A stretch of DNA of 64,000 nt, from positions 1 to 64,000 of the forward strand of contig CAJLVJ010000001.1 of the NCBI GenBank assembly GCA_905210085.1, written 5' to 3'. Made by a program: the position numbers and the translations under genes. Shown in pieces: positions 49,771-57,984 of the stretch. This DNA comes from an uncultured Collinsella sp. (GTDB taxonomy: Bacteria > Actinomycetota > Coriobacteriia > Coriobacteriales > Coriobacteriaceae). Each line of letters begins with the position of its first letter. Position 1 is the stretch's first letter. Below the pieces are notes generated by a model. It searched no databases, was not told the origin of the DNA, and was given only the letters and a program-made list of their open reading frames with translations.

Positions 49771-49798
49771 TTGCAAACGGTCGCTCCCGTGGTATGTT
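49771..49798 (+). promoter_or_regulatory. Promoter of the ferredoxin gene
   Basis: TTGCAA (-35) and TATGTT (-10) are 16 bases apart and about 60 bases upstream of the ferredoxin ATG. Identified by pattern only. Confidence 0.5.
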
Positions 49799-49859
49799 TT
49801 TGCCCGAATCAAACCGGCGCGCATCGCCTGTAGCGTCGGTCAACAGAGAGGAAACTACC

Positions 49860-50045
49860 ATGGCTCATCCCGTAATTGATGCCGACGAGTGCATCGCTTG
49901 TGGCGTTTGCGTCGACTCCTGCCCCGCTGGCGTTCTGGAGCTCCAGGACGTCGCTACCGTCGCTGACGAGGACTCCTGCGTCGCCTGTGGCGCTTGTCAG
50001 GACGCTTGCCCCGCTGGCGCGATCACCGAGATCGTCGAGGAGTAA
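49860..50045 (+). CDS. 2[4Fe-4S] ferredoxin
   Basis: 61 residues with two clostridial-type cluster motifs: CIACGVCVDSCP and CVACGACQDACP. The charge is strongly acidic. It would accept electrons from the pyruvate:ferredoxin oxidoreductase and pass them to hydrogenase or other partners. AGAGAGGAAA precedes the ATG at 49860. It is monocistronic, with its own terminator. Confidence 0.97.
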   Translation: MAHPVIDADECIACGVCVDSCPAGVLELQDVATVADEDSCVACGACQDACPAGAITEIVEE

Positions 50046-50085
50046 CAACTCCCCCACCTGCACACTCAAAAGTACACCGTGCACA

Positions 50086-50125
50086 AAAAAGGAGGCCTCC
50101 GCATCGCCGCGGAGGCCTCCTTTTG
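50086..50125 (+). terminator. Rho-independent terminator of the ferredoxin gene
   Basis: AAAAGGAGGCCTCCGC pairs with GCGGAGGCCTCCTTTT around ATCGCC. With A and T runs on both sides it can work in both directions. Confidence 0.92.
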
Positions 50126-50163
50126 CATGTGTGGGCAGCTAATTTGGAGCGGGACCCTTGGCA

Positions 50164-50228
50164 GTTGCGGTGGAATAGTTCCTGTTTTATGTCTTGGATG
50201 CCGATTTTAGGAACTATTTCACCGCAAC
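50164..50228 (-). repeat. 65-bp hairpin element, family A copy 4
   Basis: GTTGCGGTGGAATAGTTCCT on the left, a right arm ending TTTCACCGCAAC, followed by TTAT. It lies 18 bases beyond the niaR stop codon, in the same orientation as the other three copies. Confidence 0.85.
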
Positions 50229-50246
50229 TTATAGATGCGGCGTCGA

Positions 50247-50792
50247 CTAGGACAAATCGTCTTCGTAGGGCATCAGGTCTGCTAGGTAGCCTTTTTCCTT
50301 GAGCATGGCCTCGATCTCGTCGAGGGTCTGTTCGTCCTCCGCCGCAATGCGATGGAAGTGATAGCCGCTCGTCACCGTTAGCAGCGGAAAGCTCTTGCCG
50401 CTCTCGATATCGCGCAGATAGCGCTCGACATCGCGGCGATTGCGGATGTCCAGATCAGCCGTGATCTTACCGTATACGCGGTGATTGACGATCACATTGA
50501 GCACGGAGCCGCCGGCGTCGACGATACTCGTGAGCTCATCGCCCGCCTGCTCCACGCTGTGGCGAACCTTGACCAAGCGCGTGGGCACGGCGGGGCTGCT
50601 GGGGGCCTCCTGCAGCACATAACCACGGTTGGTCGCCACGATATCGTGCCCGTCGGCGCGCAGCAGAGCGATGTCTTGTACGACAATCTGGCGGCTCACA
50701 CCCACCTCGCGGGCAAGCGCGCTGCCCGATACGGGCCCCTTGGCCCCCTCGAGCACGGCCATGATGGCACGGCGACGCTCGCGGGCGTCCAT
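50247..50792 (-). CDS. niaR: NAD-biosynthesis repressor NiaR (HTH plus 3H domain)
   Basis: 181 residues. The N-terminal winged helix (REVGVSRQIVVQDIALLRADGHDI) is followed by a 3H domain with the histidine-containing stretches KVRHSVEQ, NVIVNHRVYGKI and SGYHFHRI, which bind metal in this family. NiaR represses niacin uptake or NAD synthesis genes when nicotinic acid is present. Its start codon overlaps the nadC stop (TAATG), so it is the last gene of the nad operon. Confidence 0.93.
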   Translation of the reverse strand: MDARERRRAIMAVLEGAKGPVSGSALAREVGVSRQIVVQDIALLRADGHDIVATNRGYVLQEAPSSPAVPTRLVKVRHSVEQAGDELTSIVDAGGSVLNVIVNHRVYGKITADLDIRNRRDVERYLRDIESGKSFPLLTVTSGYHFHRIAAEDEQTLDEIEAMLKEKGYLADLMPYEDDLS

Positions 50793-51652
50793 TATTTACC
50801 GTCCAGCAGACGCAGGTGCTTAAGCGAGAGGTCGAGGATCGGCGCGGAGTGCGTCAGGGCGCCCGAGCTAATGTAGTCGACGCCCAGATCAGCCAGGGCG
50901 CGAATATTGTCGGCGTCCACGTTGCCCGAGCACTCGGTCTTGGCGCGGCCGGCGATAAGCTCAATGGCGGCGGCCATGTCGTCATGGGTCATGTTGTCGA
51001 ACATGATGATGTCGGCGCCGGCCTCCACGGCCTCGCGCACCATGTCCAGATTCTCGCACTCAATCTCGACCGTCGTGGTAAACGACGCATGGGCGCGCGC
51101 CATCTCGATCGCGCGCGTCACGCCACCGGCGGCATCGATGTGGTTGTCCTTGAGCATGACGGCCGTCGACAGGTTGTAGCGGTGGTTGCTGCCGCCTCCG
51201 ATTTCAACCGCCGCCTTCTCAAACACGCGCATGCCCGGCGTGGTCTTGCGCGTGTCGACGAGCACGGTCTTGGTGCCCTCGAGCGCCGCGGCCATGCTGT
51301 GCGTGTAGGTAGCGATACCGCTCATGCGTTGCAGGTAGTTGAGCGCCACGCGCTCACCCGAAAGCAGCACGCGCGCATCGCCGCGCACCTGACCCACATG
51401 GTCGCCGGCGTGCACCTCGTCGCCATCGGCAACGTCGAGCAGCACCGAGCTCTGCGAATCCAGCAGCTCAAAGGTACGAGCGAACACATCCAGGCCGGCG
51501 ATGATGCCATCGGCTTTGGCGATAAGCTCCACCGTGGCGGGACGCGCCGTGGGGCACACGCTCGCCGTGCTCACGTCCTCAAACGTAATGTCCTCGCGCA
51601 GAGCCTGCAGAATCAGATCATCGACGACGAGCTTCATGGTAATGGGATTCAT
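50792..51652 (-). CDS. nadC: Nicotinate-nucleotide pyrophosphorylase (carboxylating)
   Basis: 286 residues. It converts quinolinate and PRPP to nicotinate mononucleotide and CO2. Recognisable motifs: LNYLQRMSGIATYT, VLVDTRKTTPGMRVFEKAAVEIGGGSNHRYNL, MLKDNHI and IIMFDNM. GGAGGAG at the end of nadB supplies the ribosome site for the ATG at 51652. Confidence 0.97.
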   Translation of the reverse strand: MNPITMKLVVDDLILQALREDITFEDVSTASVCPTARPATVELIAKADGIIAGLDVFARTFELLDSQSSVLLDVADGDEVHAGDHVGQVRGDARVLLSGERVALNYLQRMSGIATYTHSMAAALEGTKTVLVDTRKTTPGMRVFEKAAVEIGGGSNHRYNLSTAVMLKDNHIDAAGGVTRAIEMARAHASFTTTVEIECENLDMVREAVEAGADIIMFDNMTHDDMAAAIELIAGRAKTECSGNVDADNIRALADLGVDYISSGALTHSAPILDLSLKHLRLLDGK

Positions 51653-51655
51653 GGT

Positions 51656-53032
51656 CTACTCCTCCACGGCCTGCGTGCCGGCGGCACGGGCCAAATCATC
51701 GATTGCCAGGGCGTCGGCGCTCAGGGCGCGATGACGGCCATCGAGCGCGGGATCGCCCGCCTGCTCCACGGCCAGCGACTCGCCGGTACGCATGTACCAC
51801 GCGGCGCGACGACCCCAGACCAGTGCTTCGAGCAGACTGTTTGATGCAAGGCGGTTCTTGCCGTGAACGCCGTTGCAGGCCGTCTCGCCCGCGGCGTAGA
51901 GCTCGGGCATCGAGGTGCGGCCGTCCTTGTCGACCCACACGCCGCCCATAAAGTAGTGCTGCGTCGGCGTAACGGGAATGGGCTCGTCCAAGATGTCGCG
52001 GCCGTCCTCCAGGCAGCGCGCGCGAATGTTGGCAAAGTGCCCGGTCACCACGTCGCGCTCGACGGGGGCAAAGCTCAGCCACTCGTGCTCGGTGCCGTCC
52101 TGCTTCATCTGCTCGCGGATGGCGGCGGCGACAACGTCGCGCGGCTGCAACTCGTCGGTAAAACGCTCGCCGGCGGCGTTGAGCAAAATCGCGCCCTCGC
52201 CGCGGCAGCTCTCGCTGATCAGGAACGTGCGACCCGGCTGCGGCGAGAACAGACCCGTGGGATGGATCTGCACGTAGTCCAGGTGCTCCATCTTAATGCC
52301 ATGCTCCTGAGCGATGTAGCAGGCGTCGCCCGTGAGCTGCGGGTAGTTGGTCGAATGGTCGTATACGCCGCCGATGCCGCCCGTTGCCCACAGCGTGTGG
52401 CGGGCATGGATCTTAAACGGCTCGCCGGCATGCGCGCCCTCGGCGGCATTTACCAGCTCGTCGGCGGGACGAACCGAGTTGTTCTCGTCCACGGGAACGG
52501 CGACGATACCGGTGCACACCGTGGCGCCGTCACGCTCGCCCGTCAGGATGTCGGTCATGGCCACGTGCTCCAAAATCTGCACGTTGTCCAGCTTGCGGAC
52601 AGCCTGAAGCAGCTTGGTCGTAATCTCCTTGCCGGTGATATCGGCATGGAAGGCAATGCGCGGACGGCTGTGTGCGCCCTCGCGGGTAAAATTGAGGCTG
52701 CCGTCGGCCTTGCGCTCAAAGTCCACGCCCATCGCCAGCAGGTCGTTGATGACCGAGCGGCTCGAGCGAATCATGATGTCGACGCTCTCGCGGCGGTTCT
52801 CGTAGTGGCCGGCGTGCATGGTGTCCTCAAAGAAGGCATCGTAGTCCGAGCCTTCGGGCAGCACGCAGATGCCGCCCTGCGCGAGCATCGAATCGCACTC
52901 GTCGACAGCGCCCTTGGAGAGCATGATCACGCGCGTGCTCGTCGGCAGGTTGAGAGCCGCGTACAAGCCCGCTACGCCGCAGCCGGCAATAACGACGTCG
53001 CACTCCATGTCGGGGTATTGTTTGGTTTCCAC
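51656..53032 (-). CDS. nadB: L-aspartate oxidase
   Basis: 458 residues. A flavoprotein making iminoaspartate from aspartate; anaerobically it passes electrons to fumarate. It has the FAD dinucleotide motif VVIAGCGVAGLYAAL, WATGGIGGVYDHSTNYPQLTGDA, MEHLDYVQIHPTG and ELYAAGETACNGVHGKNRLASNSLLEALVWGRRAA. The GTG at 53032 is chosen by GGGAGAGG upstream. It lies 56 bases after nadA. Confidence 0.96.
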   Translation of the reverse strand: METKQYPDMECDVVIAGCGVAGLYAALNLPTSTRVIMLSKGAVDECDSMLAQGGICVLPEGSDYDAFFEDTMHAGHYENRRESVDIMIRSSRSVINDLLAMGVDFERKADGSLNFTREGAHSRPRIAFHADITGKEITTKLLQAVRKLDNVQILEHVAMTDILTGERDGATVCTGIVAVPVDENNSVRPADELVNAAEGAHAGEPFKIHARHTLWATGGIGGVYDHSTNYPQLTGDACYIAQEHGIKMEHLDYVQIHPTGLFSPQPGRTFLISESCRGEGAILLNAAGERFTDELQPRDVVAAAIREQMKQDGTEHEWLSFAPVERDVVTGHFANIRARCLEDGRDILDEPIPVTPTQHYFMGGVWVDKDGRTSMPELYAAGETACNGVHGKNRLASNSLLEALVWGRRAAWYMRTGESLAVEQAGDPALDGRHRALSADALAIDDLARAAGTQAVEE

Positions 53033-53088
53033 AGGAATCCTCTCCCTTGTAATGTGGCATAAGGGACTGCCCCTCATGTCACATCGTT

Positions 53089-54114
53089 CTAACGCGCCGC
53101 GTACTCGAGCATGCGGTCGAGCGTGAGTTTGGCCTGGTCGGCAGCCTCGTCCGAGACGCCGATCTGCACCTCGCCCTCACCCGTCTCCAGGCAGCGCACG
53201 AGCTTCTCGAGCGTGATGAGATCCATGTTGACGCAGGTGGGCTGCACCGCGGGGAAGTAGAACTTCTTGCCGGTGCCCTGGCAGCGGCGCTCGAGCTCGT
53301 AGAGCACGCCGCGGACCGTCACGATAATGAACTCGCTCGCGTCGGACTCCTCGGCATACTTGATGATGCCGGCGGTGGAGCCGATGTAGTCGGCCTCGGC
53401 CAGGACGTCGGTCTTGCACTCGGGGTGCGCCAGCACGAGCGCGTCGGGGTGGGCCTCCGTCGCGTCGACGATCTGCTCGACGGTGATGATGTGATGGCGC
53501 GGGCAGTAGCCGTTGTTGAGGATGACGTGCTTTTGCGGCACCTGCTCGGCTACGAAGCGTCCCAGGTTTTGGTCGGGAATGAACAGGATATGCTGCTGCG
53601 GCAGCTCGGACACGATCTTAACGGCGTTGGAGCTGGTGACGCACACGTCGCTCCAGCTCTTGATCTCGACCGTGGAGTTGACGTAGCACACCACGGCCAG
53701 GTCGTCGCCGTACTCGGCGCGCGCCGCGTCGACCGTCTCGCGCTTGACCATGTGCGCCATGGGACAGTCCGCGCCCGGCTCGGGCAGCAGCACGGTCTTA
53801 GTGGGATTGAGCAGCTTGGCGCTCTCGCCCATAAACTCCACGCCGCACAGCACGATAGTCTGCTGCGGCAGGCTTTTGGCGAGCTTTGCCAGGTAGAAGC
53901 TGTCGCCGACGTAATCGGCAACGGCTTGGACCTCGGGCGCCACGTAATAGTGCGCCAGGATTACCGCGTCACGTTGGGTTTTTAGTTGATGAATGGCCTC
54001 GACGAGCTCTGCGGGCACCAGTGCCGCACGCTCCGTTGCCGTCGTTGCCGATGCCAGGCCGGCCGCGATATCGCGTGCAAGCTCCGACGCATCCATGTTC
54101 GCGCTCTGTGCCAT
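53089..54114 (-). CDS. nadA: Quinolinate synthase
   Basis: 341 residues. It condenses iminoaspartate with dihydroxyacetone phosphate using a [4Fe-4S] cluster. Cysteine ligands are consistent with IVLCGVEFMGESAK, AHPECKTDV and AVQPTCVNMDL. Other motifs are ILAHYYVAPEVQ and YVNSTVEIKSW. The ATG at 54114 has GAGAGGGG at proper spacing. It is the first gene of nadA-nadB-nadC-niaR, downstream of a palindromic operator. Confidence 0.97.
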   Translation of the reverse strand: MAQSANMDASELARDIAAGLASATTATERAALVPAELVEAIHQLKTQRDAVILAHYYVAPEVQAVADYVGDSFYLAKLAKSLPQQTIVLCGVEFMGESAKLLNPTKTVLLPEPGADCPMAHMVKRETVDAARAEYGDDLAVVCYVNSTVEIKSWSDVCVTSSNAVKIVSELPQQHILFIPDQNLGRFVAEQVPQKHVILNNGYCPRHHIITVEQIVDATEAHPDALVLAHPECKTDVLAEADYIGSTAGIIKYAEESDASEFIIVTVRGVLYELERRCQGTGKKFYFPAVQPTCVNMDLITLEKLVRCLETGEGEVQIGVSDEAADQAKLTLDRMLEYAAR

Positions 54115-54149
54115 CAAGGCCCCTCTCTTTTGGCGAATCTTGGGGCTTT

Positions 54150-54199
54150 AGTATGACACCTAGGTTTACAGCTGACAAGACAGCTGTAAACCTAGGTGT
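54150..54199 (-). promoter_or_regulatory. nadA promoter with 19-base-arm operator palindrome (probable NiaR site)
   Basis: ACACCTAGGTTTACAGCTG (54156-54174) and its exact reverse complement (54181-54199) flank six bases. On the minus strand -35 TTGTCA and -10 CATACT, 17 bases apart (54150-54178), overlap it, so a bound repressor would block the promoter. Since NiaR is encoded in this operon, it is the likely ligand of this site. The palindrome ends about 40 bases upstream of the nadA start. Confidence 0.75.
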
Positions 54200-54406
54200 A
54201 AAGTTGAAATAAAGATTCAATCATGTGGCAAGTCCATTTTCGAACTGGCAAGCTGAGGATAGCCGGGCTTTCGATAGCGCAGGAGGCATCTTTCGCCACC
54301 GCAACACCGCTTGGCGCGAGCTGCACGCCGTGGGGCGCAAACGGTCCGCACCCCCGCAAGCGGCGCGTGCCCGATGTGGCAAAATCGAACTACTTAAGGG
54401 GGCCGA

Positions 54407-55129
54407 ATGCTCAAGATTATTGCCTGCGACGATGATGTCGCTTTTCTAGATAGACTGCACCGGATGATCGACCGTTGGTCGACCGAGACGGGCACGGCGG
54501 TCGATGTTGCGCTCGTCACGCGCGGCGAGGACCTGCTGGCCCGCCATGCCGCATCGCGCGCCGACATCATTCTGCTCGATATGATCATGCCGCTCGTCAA
54601 CGGCATGGACACCGCACGCGAACTGCGCCAGGCCGACACCGCCGTGCGCCTGGTGTTCCTCACCTCGTCGCCCGAGTTCGCGCTGGAATCCTACGAAGTC
54701 CGCGCCTTCGACTACCTGCTCAAGCCCGTGACTTACGAACGCCTGGCGCAGTTACTCGACGAGCTTTCGAGCATGCGCCCGGCGGCAACCGACGAGCTCG
54801 TGATCAAAACTTCCTTTGGCTACCACGCCCTGCGCCTGTCCGACATCGAATATGCCGAAGCGCGCAACAAGCACGTGGTCTTCCACCTGCGCGACGGACG
54901 CGATATCGAGGCACTCGAGTCATTCCGCAGCGTCGAGGACCGTTTGGTGCAAAATGCCACCTTCTTTAAATGCCACCGCAGCTACCAGGTCAACCTGCGC
55001 AATATCGATCACTTTGACCGCACGGACATCGTCATGCGCTCGGGCGCGTGCATCCCGCTTTCGCGCAGCTGCAAGCAGGGATTCCAAGACGCCTACTTTG
55101 CGGCGCGCTTTGAGGGTGGGAGACACTGA
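54407..55129 (+). CDS. LytTR-family response regulator
   Basis: 240 residues. A receiver domain with the acidic pair in CDDDVAF, the phosphorylatable Asp in IILLDMIMP (about residue 61) and LLKPV with the conserved Lys. The C-terminal LytTR DNA-binding domain (about 130-235) contains YAEARNKHVVFHL and FFKCHRSYQVNLRNI. It is the AgrA/VirR type. The stop codon overlaps the kinase start (TGATG). A possible ribosome site AAGGGGG is upstream. Confidence 0.94.
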   Translation: MLKIIACDDDVAFLDRLHRMIDRWSTETGTAVDVALVTRGEDLLARHAASRADIILLDMIMPLVNGMDTARELRQADTAVRLVFLTSSPEFALESYEVRAFDYLLKPVTYERLAQLLDELSSMRPAATDELVIKTSFGYHALRLSDIEYAEARNKHVVFHLRDGRDIEALESFRSVEDRLVQNATFFKCHRSYQVNLRNIDHFDRTDIVMRSGACIPLSRSCKQGFQDAYFAARFEGGRH

Positions 55130-56406
55130 TGGTCTCCTCGGTCGAAATGGTCCTTTGGGCAATCCACCACGCCACGACGCTGCTCTTTGGCGTCTTTGCC
55201 TCGGCGGCGCTGTGCGGTGTCGAGATCAACCGGCGTCATGCGCTTGAACTGGTGCTGGTCGGTGCCGTAACCGGATGCGCATTTGGCCTCGCCAATGCCG
55301 TCGGCGGCGAGCTTTTCGCCCGCCAGGTATATCCGATCGTCGTGCATCTGCCGCTCGTCATCTATTTGTGCGCGCGCTACCGCCTGAGCCCGCTGCTTGC
55401 CGTGCTCGGCATTACGAGTGCCTATCTGAGCTGCCAGTTCAGCAATTGGATGGGCATCGCCGCATTTGCCGCAACCGATTCTCAGATCGCATACTATCTG
55501 GCGCGCATCGCGACCACGCTCGCCGTCTTTGCCGTCCTGTTGCATTGGGCCGGCGACATCGGTCCGCGCTTGGCGATTAAAAGCACCACCGAGCTGGGCA
55601 TCCTTTTAATCCTACCGCTCGTCTATTACATCTTTGACTACGCCACCAACGTCTACACCACGCTGTTCCACTCGGGCTCGGTGGTGACGGTTGAGTTTTT
55701 GGCCTTTGCGCTCTGCGCGTTCTACCTTATGTTCCTCGCCGTCTACCTGCGCGAATACGAAGAAAAGGAAACCGCCGAGCGAGAGCGCTGGATGCTCGAA
55801 ACCCGCGACAGCGCCGCCATTAAAGAGCTTGAGGCCTGGCGTCAATCTGGTCGCGAGCTGTCGATTCTTCGCCACGACATGCGTCACTTCCTACGCGGCC
55901 TGGCCGCTTTAATTGAGGAGGGCCACACCGACGAGGCGCTCAAACGCATCGACGAACTCTGCGAAGCCGGCGACCGCACCGCCGTACGCCGCTTCTGCGC
56001 CAACGAGACCGTAAACATTGCGCTTTCGTCATTTAACTCGGAAATCAATAGAAACGGCATTACCGCCAACCTGCGCGCCGCCGTGCCCGAAACCATCCAT
56101 GTAGGTGACGCCGACCTGTTTAGCGTGCTCTCAAATGCCTTGGAAAACGCTATCACCGCCGCAAGCGCCGCACCCCAAGGAAAGCGATTCGTCGACTTTG
56201 ACCTGCGATTAGAGGACAGCCAGCTGCTGCTGTTAGTTTCCAACACGTTTGACCGCGCGCCGCGCATGGTCGACGGCATGCCCGTGACCCGGCATGCGGG
56301 CCACGGCTTTGGCACCAGGAGCATCAAACTTGCCGTGGAGCGCATGAACGGCAACTGTCAGTTCCGCATTAACGGCGATCGGTTTGAGCTGCGCGCTGTG
56401 ATGTAG
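55129..56406 (+). CDS. Sensor histidine kinase of the AgrC/ComD (GHKL) type
   Basis: 425 residues. About six membrane segments occupy the first ~205 residues, then a coiled-coil linker. The phospho-acceptor region is LSILRHDMRHFLRGL (His near 249), followed by a GHKL ATPase domain with VLSNALENAITAA (N box) and HAGHGFGTRSIKLAVERMNG (G box). It is the typical partner of LytTR regulators and senses peptides in several Firmicutes. No pheromone precursor or processing gene is seen beside it. Confidence 0.92.
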   Translation: MVSSVEMVLWAIHHATTLLFGVFASAALCGVEINRRHALELVLVGAVTGCAFGLANAVGGELFARQVYPIVVHLPLVIYLCARYRLSPLLAVLGITSAYLSCQFSNWMGIAAFAATDSQIAYYLARIATTLAVFAVLLHWAGDIGPRLAIKSTTELGILLILPLVYYIFDYATNVYTTLFHSGSVVTVEFLAFALCAFYLMFLAVYLREYEEKETAERERWMLETRDSAAIKELEAWRQSGRELSILRHDMRHFLRGLAALIEEGHTDEALKRIDELCEAGDRTAVRRFCANETVNIALSSFNSEINRNGITANLRAAVPETIHVGDADLFSVLSNALENAITAASAAPQGKRFVDFDLRLEDSQLLLLVSNTFDRAPRMVDGMPVTRHAGHGFGTRSIKLAVERMNGNCQFRINGDRFELRAVM

Positions 56407-56470
56407 AAGTGCGGCGCCGATCTCGAGGCGTGCCTTGCCCGCCAGACAATCGCTCGCCGGCGCCAATCCG

Positions 56471-57046
56471 CTACAGCGGAGCGGCCGCCGGGGTCAGCTG
56501 CTTGATGTATGCCCACATGCGCTGCTTGGCGGCTTTGTCAGTGAGCGCCGCCTCAAAACCGTCGAGCGCAAGCACGCGGCGACCCTGCACATGGGCGACC
56601 AAACCGGGCTTGAGCATGGCGGTGTCGAAGTCGTCGATTGCCACAAGCATGTCGGCATAGGTCTCGCGCATGGTATCGGCCGCGCGATCGTCCAGCAGCA
56701 GGACCGCCTCGGGGTCCAAGGCCTCGAGCGCCTCGCGGAACAGCTCACACGGCAGAGTCTCGCCCACCGCGACCGCTCCGTCACCCACGCCGGCGACGCT
56801 TGCCAGCACGCAAAAATCCTCGGGCGCGTAGCCGATGGCCCCAAGCGCCTTGCGCAACGCCGCGCCATCCGGGCCGGCGGCAAGCTCGCCACCCGAACGC
56901 TCGGCCTCGTCCAAATCGCCTTTGACCAGCACGATCGGCGAGCACGCGTTGCCCGCGATACGCACGCCACGGACCGCAAGCGATGTGAGCTCCTGCTCGG
57001 CCGCCTGGGCGATGGCTTCTTTTTTCTGGCTTTGTGACGTGGACAT
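56471..57046 (-). CDS. Conserved-looking cytoplasmic protein of unknown function
   Basis: 191 residues, no membrane segment. Recognisable pieces are VRGVRIAGNACSPIVLVKGDLDEAERSGGELAAGPDGAALRKALGAIGYAPEDFCVLASV and a C-terminal PEAVLLLDDRAADTMRETYAD. This has the feel of a nucleotide- or metabolite-binding alpha/beta domain, but I cannot assign a family. It is divergent from trxA. The ATG at 57046 starts MSTSQSQKKEA; an upstream frame reaches 57076. Confidence 0.6.
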   Translation of the reverse strand: MSTSQSQKKEAIAQAAEQELTSLAVRGVRIAGNACSPIVLVKGDLDEAERSGGELAAGPDGAALRKALGAIGYAPEDFCVLASVAGVGDGAVAVGETLPCELFREALEALDPEAVLLLDDRAADTMRETYADMLVAIDDFDTAMLKPGLVAHVQGRRVLALDGFEAALTDKAAKQRMWAYIKQLTPAAAPL

Positions 57047-57182
57047 GCGCTCTCCAATCGTTTGCGTGCCCACCATTATATAAAAGAGCTGCCCGCGAGT
57101 GGTTGCTTTGCGGGCGGCTGGGTATAAGCACGGTCGTACTGAGTTTTACGCGGCCGAGCCGCGTCGCATTATGGAGGTCACC

Positions 57183-57503
57183 ATGGCTGACATTAATCAG
57201 ATTACCCCCGAGAACTTCGATTCCATCGTTAACGACAGCCTGCCCGTGCTGGTCGATTTTTGGGCACCGTGGTGCGGGCCCTGTCGATCCCTCTCGCCCA
57301 TCGTTGACGAGGTTGCCGATGAGCTGGCGGGCAAGCTAGCCGTTGCCAAGTGCAACGTCGACGACAACCAGGACCTGGCCATGAAGTATGGCGTCATGAG
57401 CATCCCCACGCTGATTGTGTTTAAGAACGGCGAGGAGATTGACCGCTCGGTTGGCGCTCTGCCCAAGGCGAGGCTGCAGGCGCTGCTGGAAAAGCATCTG
57501 TAA
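57183..57503 (+). CDS. trxA: Thioredoxin
   Basis: 106 residues with the active site FWAPWCGPCRSLSP and the cis-proline region MSIPTLIVFKNGE. It is a general cytoplasmic disulfide reductant. TATGGAGG lies upstream of the ATG at 57183. A TATAAG -10-like box is at about 57122, and a divergent minus-strand TATAAT at about 57075-57080 may serve the gene at 56471. Confidence 0.97.
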   Translation: MADINQITPENFDSIVNDSLPVLVDFWAPWCGPCRSLSPIVDEVADELAGKLAVAKCNVDDNQDLAMKYGVMSIPTLIVFKNGEEIDRSVGALPKARLQALLEKHL

Positions 57504-57624
57504 TACGCTTGTTACATGTTGCCGTCTGCCTGCCGTCCATGAGCGCTTTTACGCCGCTCGCCGGACTTCTGAATGCACCGAGTGCAACCACGGATAGTAT
57601 GGTAGTCACAAACAGCCCCCAGTG

Positions 57625-57662
57625 AACGGGTGCGGGTCGCACAGACTCGTACCCGTTTTCTT
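57625..57662 (+). terminator. Terminator downstream of trxA
   Basis: AACGGGTGCGGGTC pairs with GACTCGTACCCGTT (small mismatches) around GCACA and is followed by TTTCTT. It is about 120 bases after the trxA stop codon and ahead of the small gene at 57735. The 57504-57624 stretch shows no gene. Confidence 0.7.
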
Positions 57663-57734
57663 ATGTAACTGCGCGCAGAGCGGGCGTAGTAAAATCTGAA
57701 CCACTGAACTGCCCCATACAAAAGGAGATTTCCC

Positions 57735-57983
57735 ATGCATGATGTTGGAATGAACATGAGCCAGCTTGCCATGAGCGTCAAGCAGGTCGACGACACCATC
57801 GAGCTCGCTCACGAGTGGAGCCATCAGCTGCTGCATGCGACCGAGAATTTTGACATGGAGCGCATCGGCGCCAAGCTCGAGGCCGCCATGGCCGCGCTGC
57901 ACGAGGCCCACGACGCACTCGAGGGCTACGAGGAAGCCATCGAGGCCGACCACAACTCCGTCGGCTCCGTGAAGCTGGTGTAA
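57735..57983 (+). CDS. Small helical His/Glu-rich protein preceding nikR
   Basis: 82 residues, predicted all-helical, with six or seven histidines and many acidic residues (MHDVGMNMSQLAMS, HEWSHQLLHATENFD, LHEAHDALEGYEE). A strong ribosome site AAAGGAGA precedes the ATG. One base separates its stop from the nikR GTG, so the two are co-translated and a nickel-related role is plausible, but no family is recognised. Confidence 0.7.
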   Translation: MHDVGMNMSQLAMSVKQVDDTIELAHEWSHQLLHATENFDMERIGAKLEAAMAALHEAHDALEGYEEAIEADHNSVGSVKLV

Positions 57984-57984
57984 G

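Noticed and set aside
54223..54449. Peptide pheromone precursor upstream of the LytTR pair
   Set aside because: The two candidate frames overlap the regulator start, lack ribosome sites and have no amphipathic or Gly-Gly leader.
57504..57734. Nickel/cobalt riboswitch upstream of the nikR pair
   Set aside because: The region contains a terminator but no four-way junction pattern that I could recognise.
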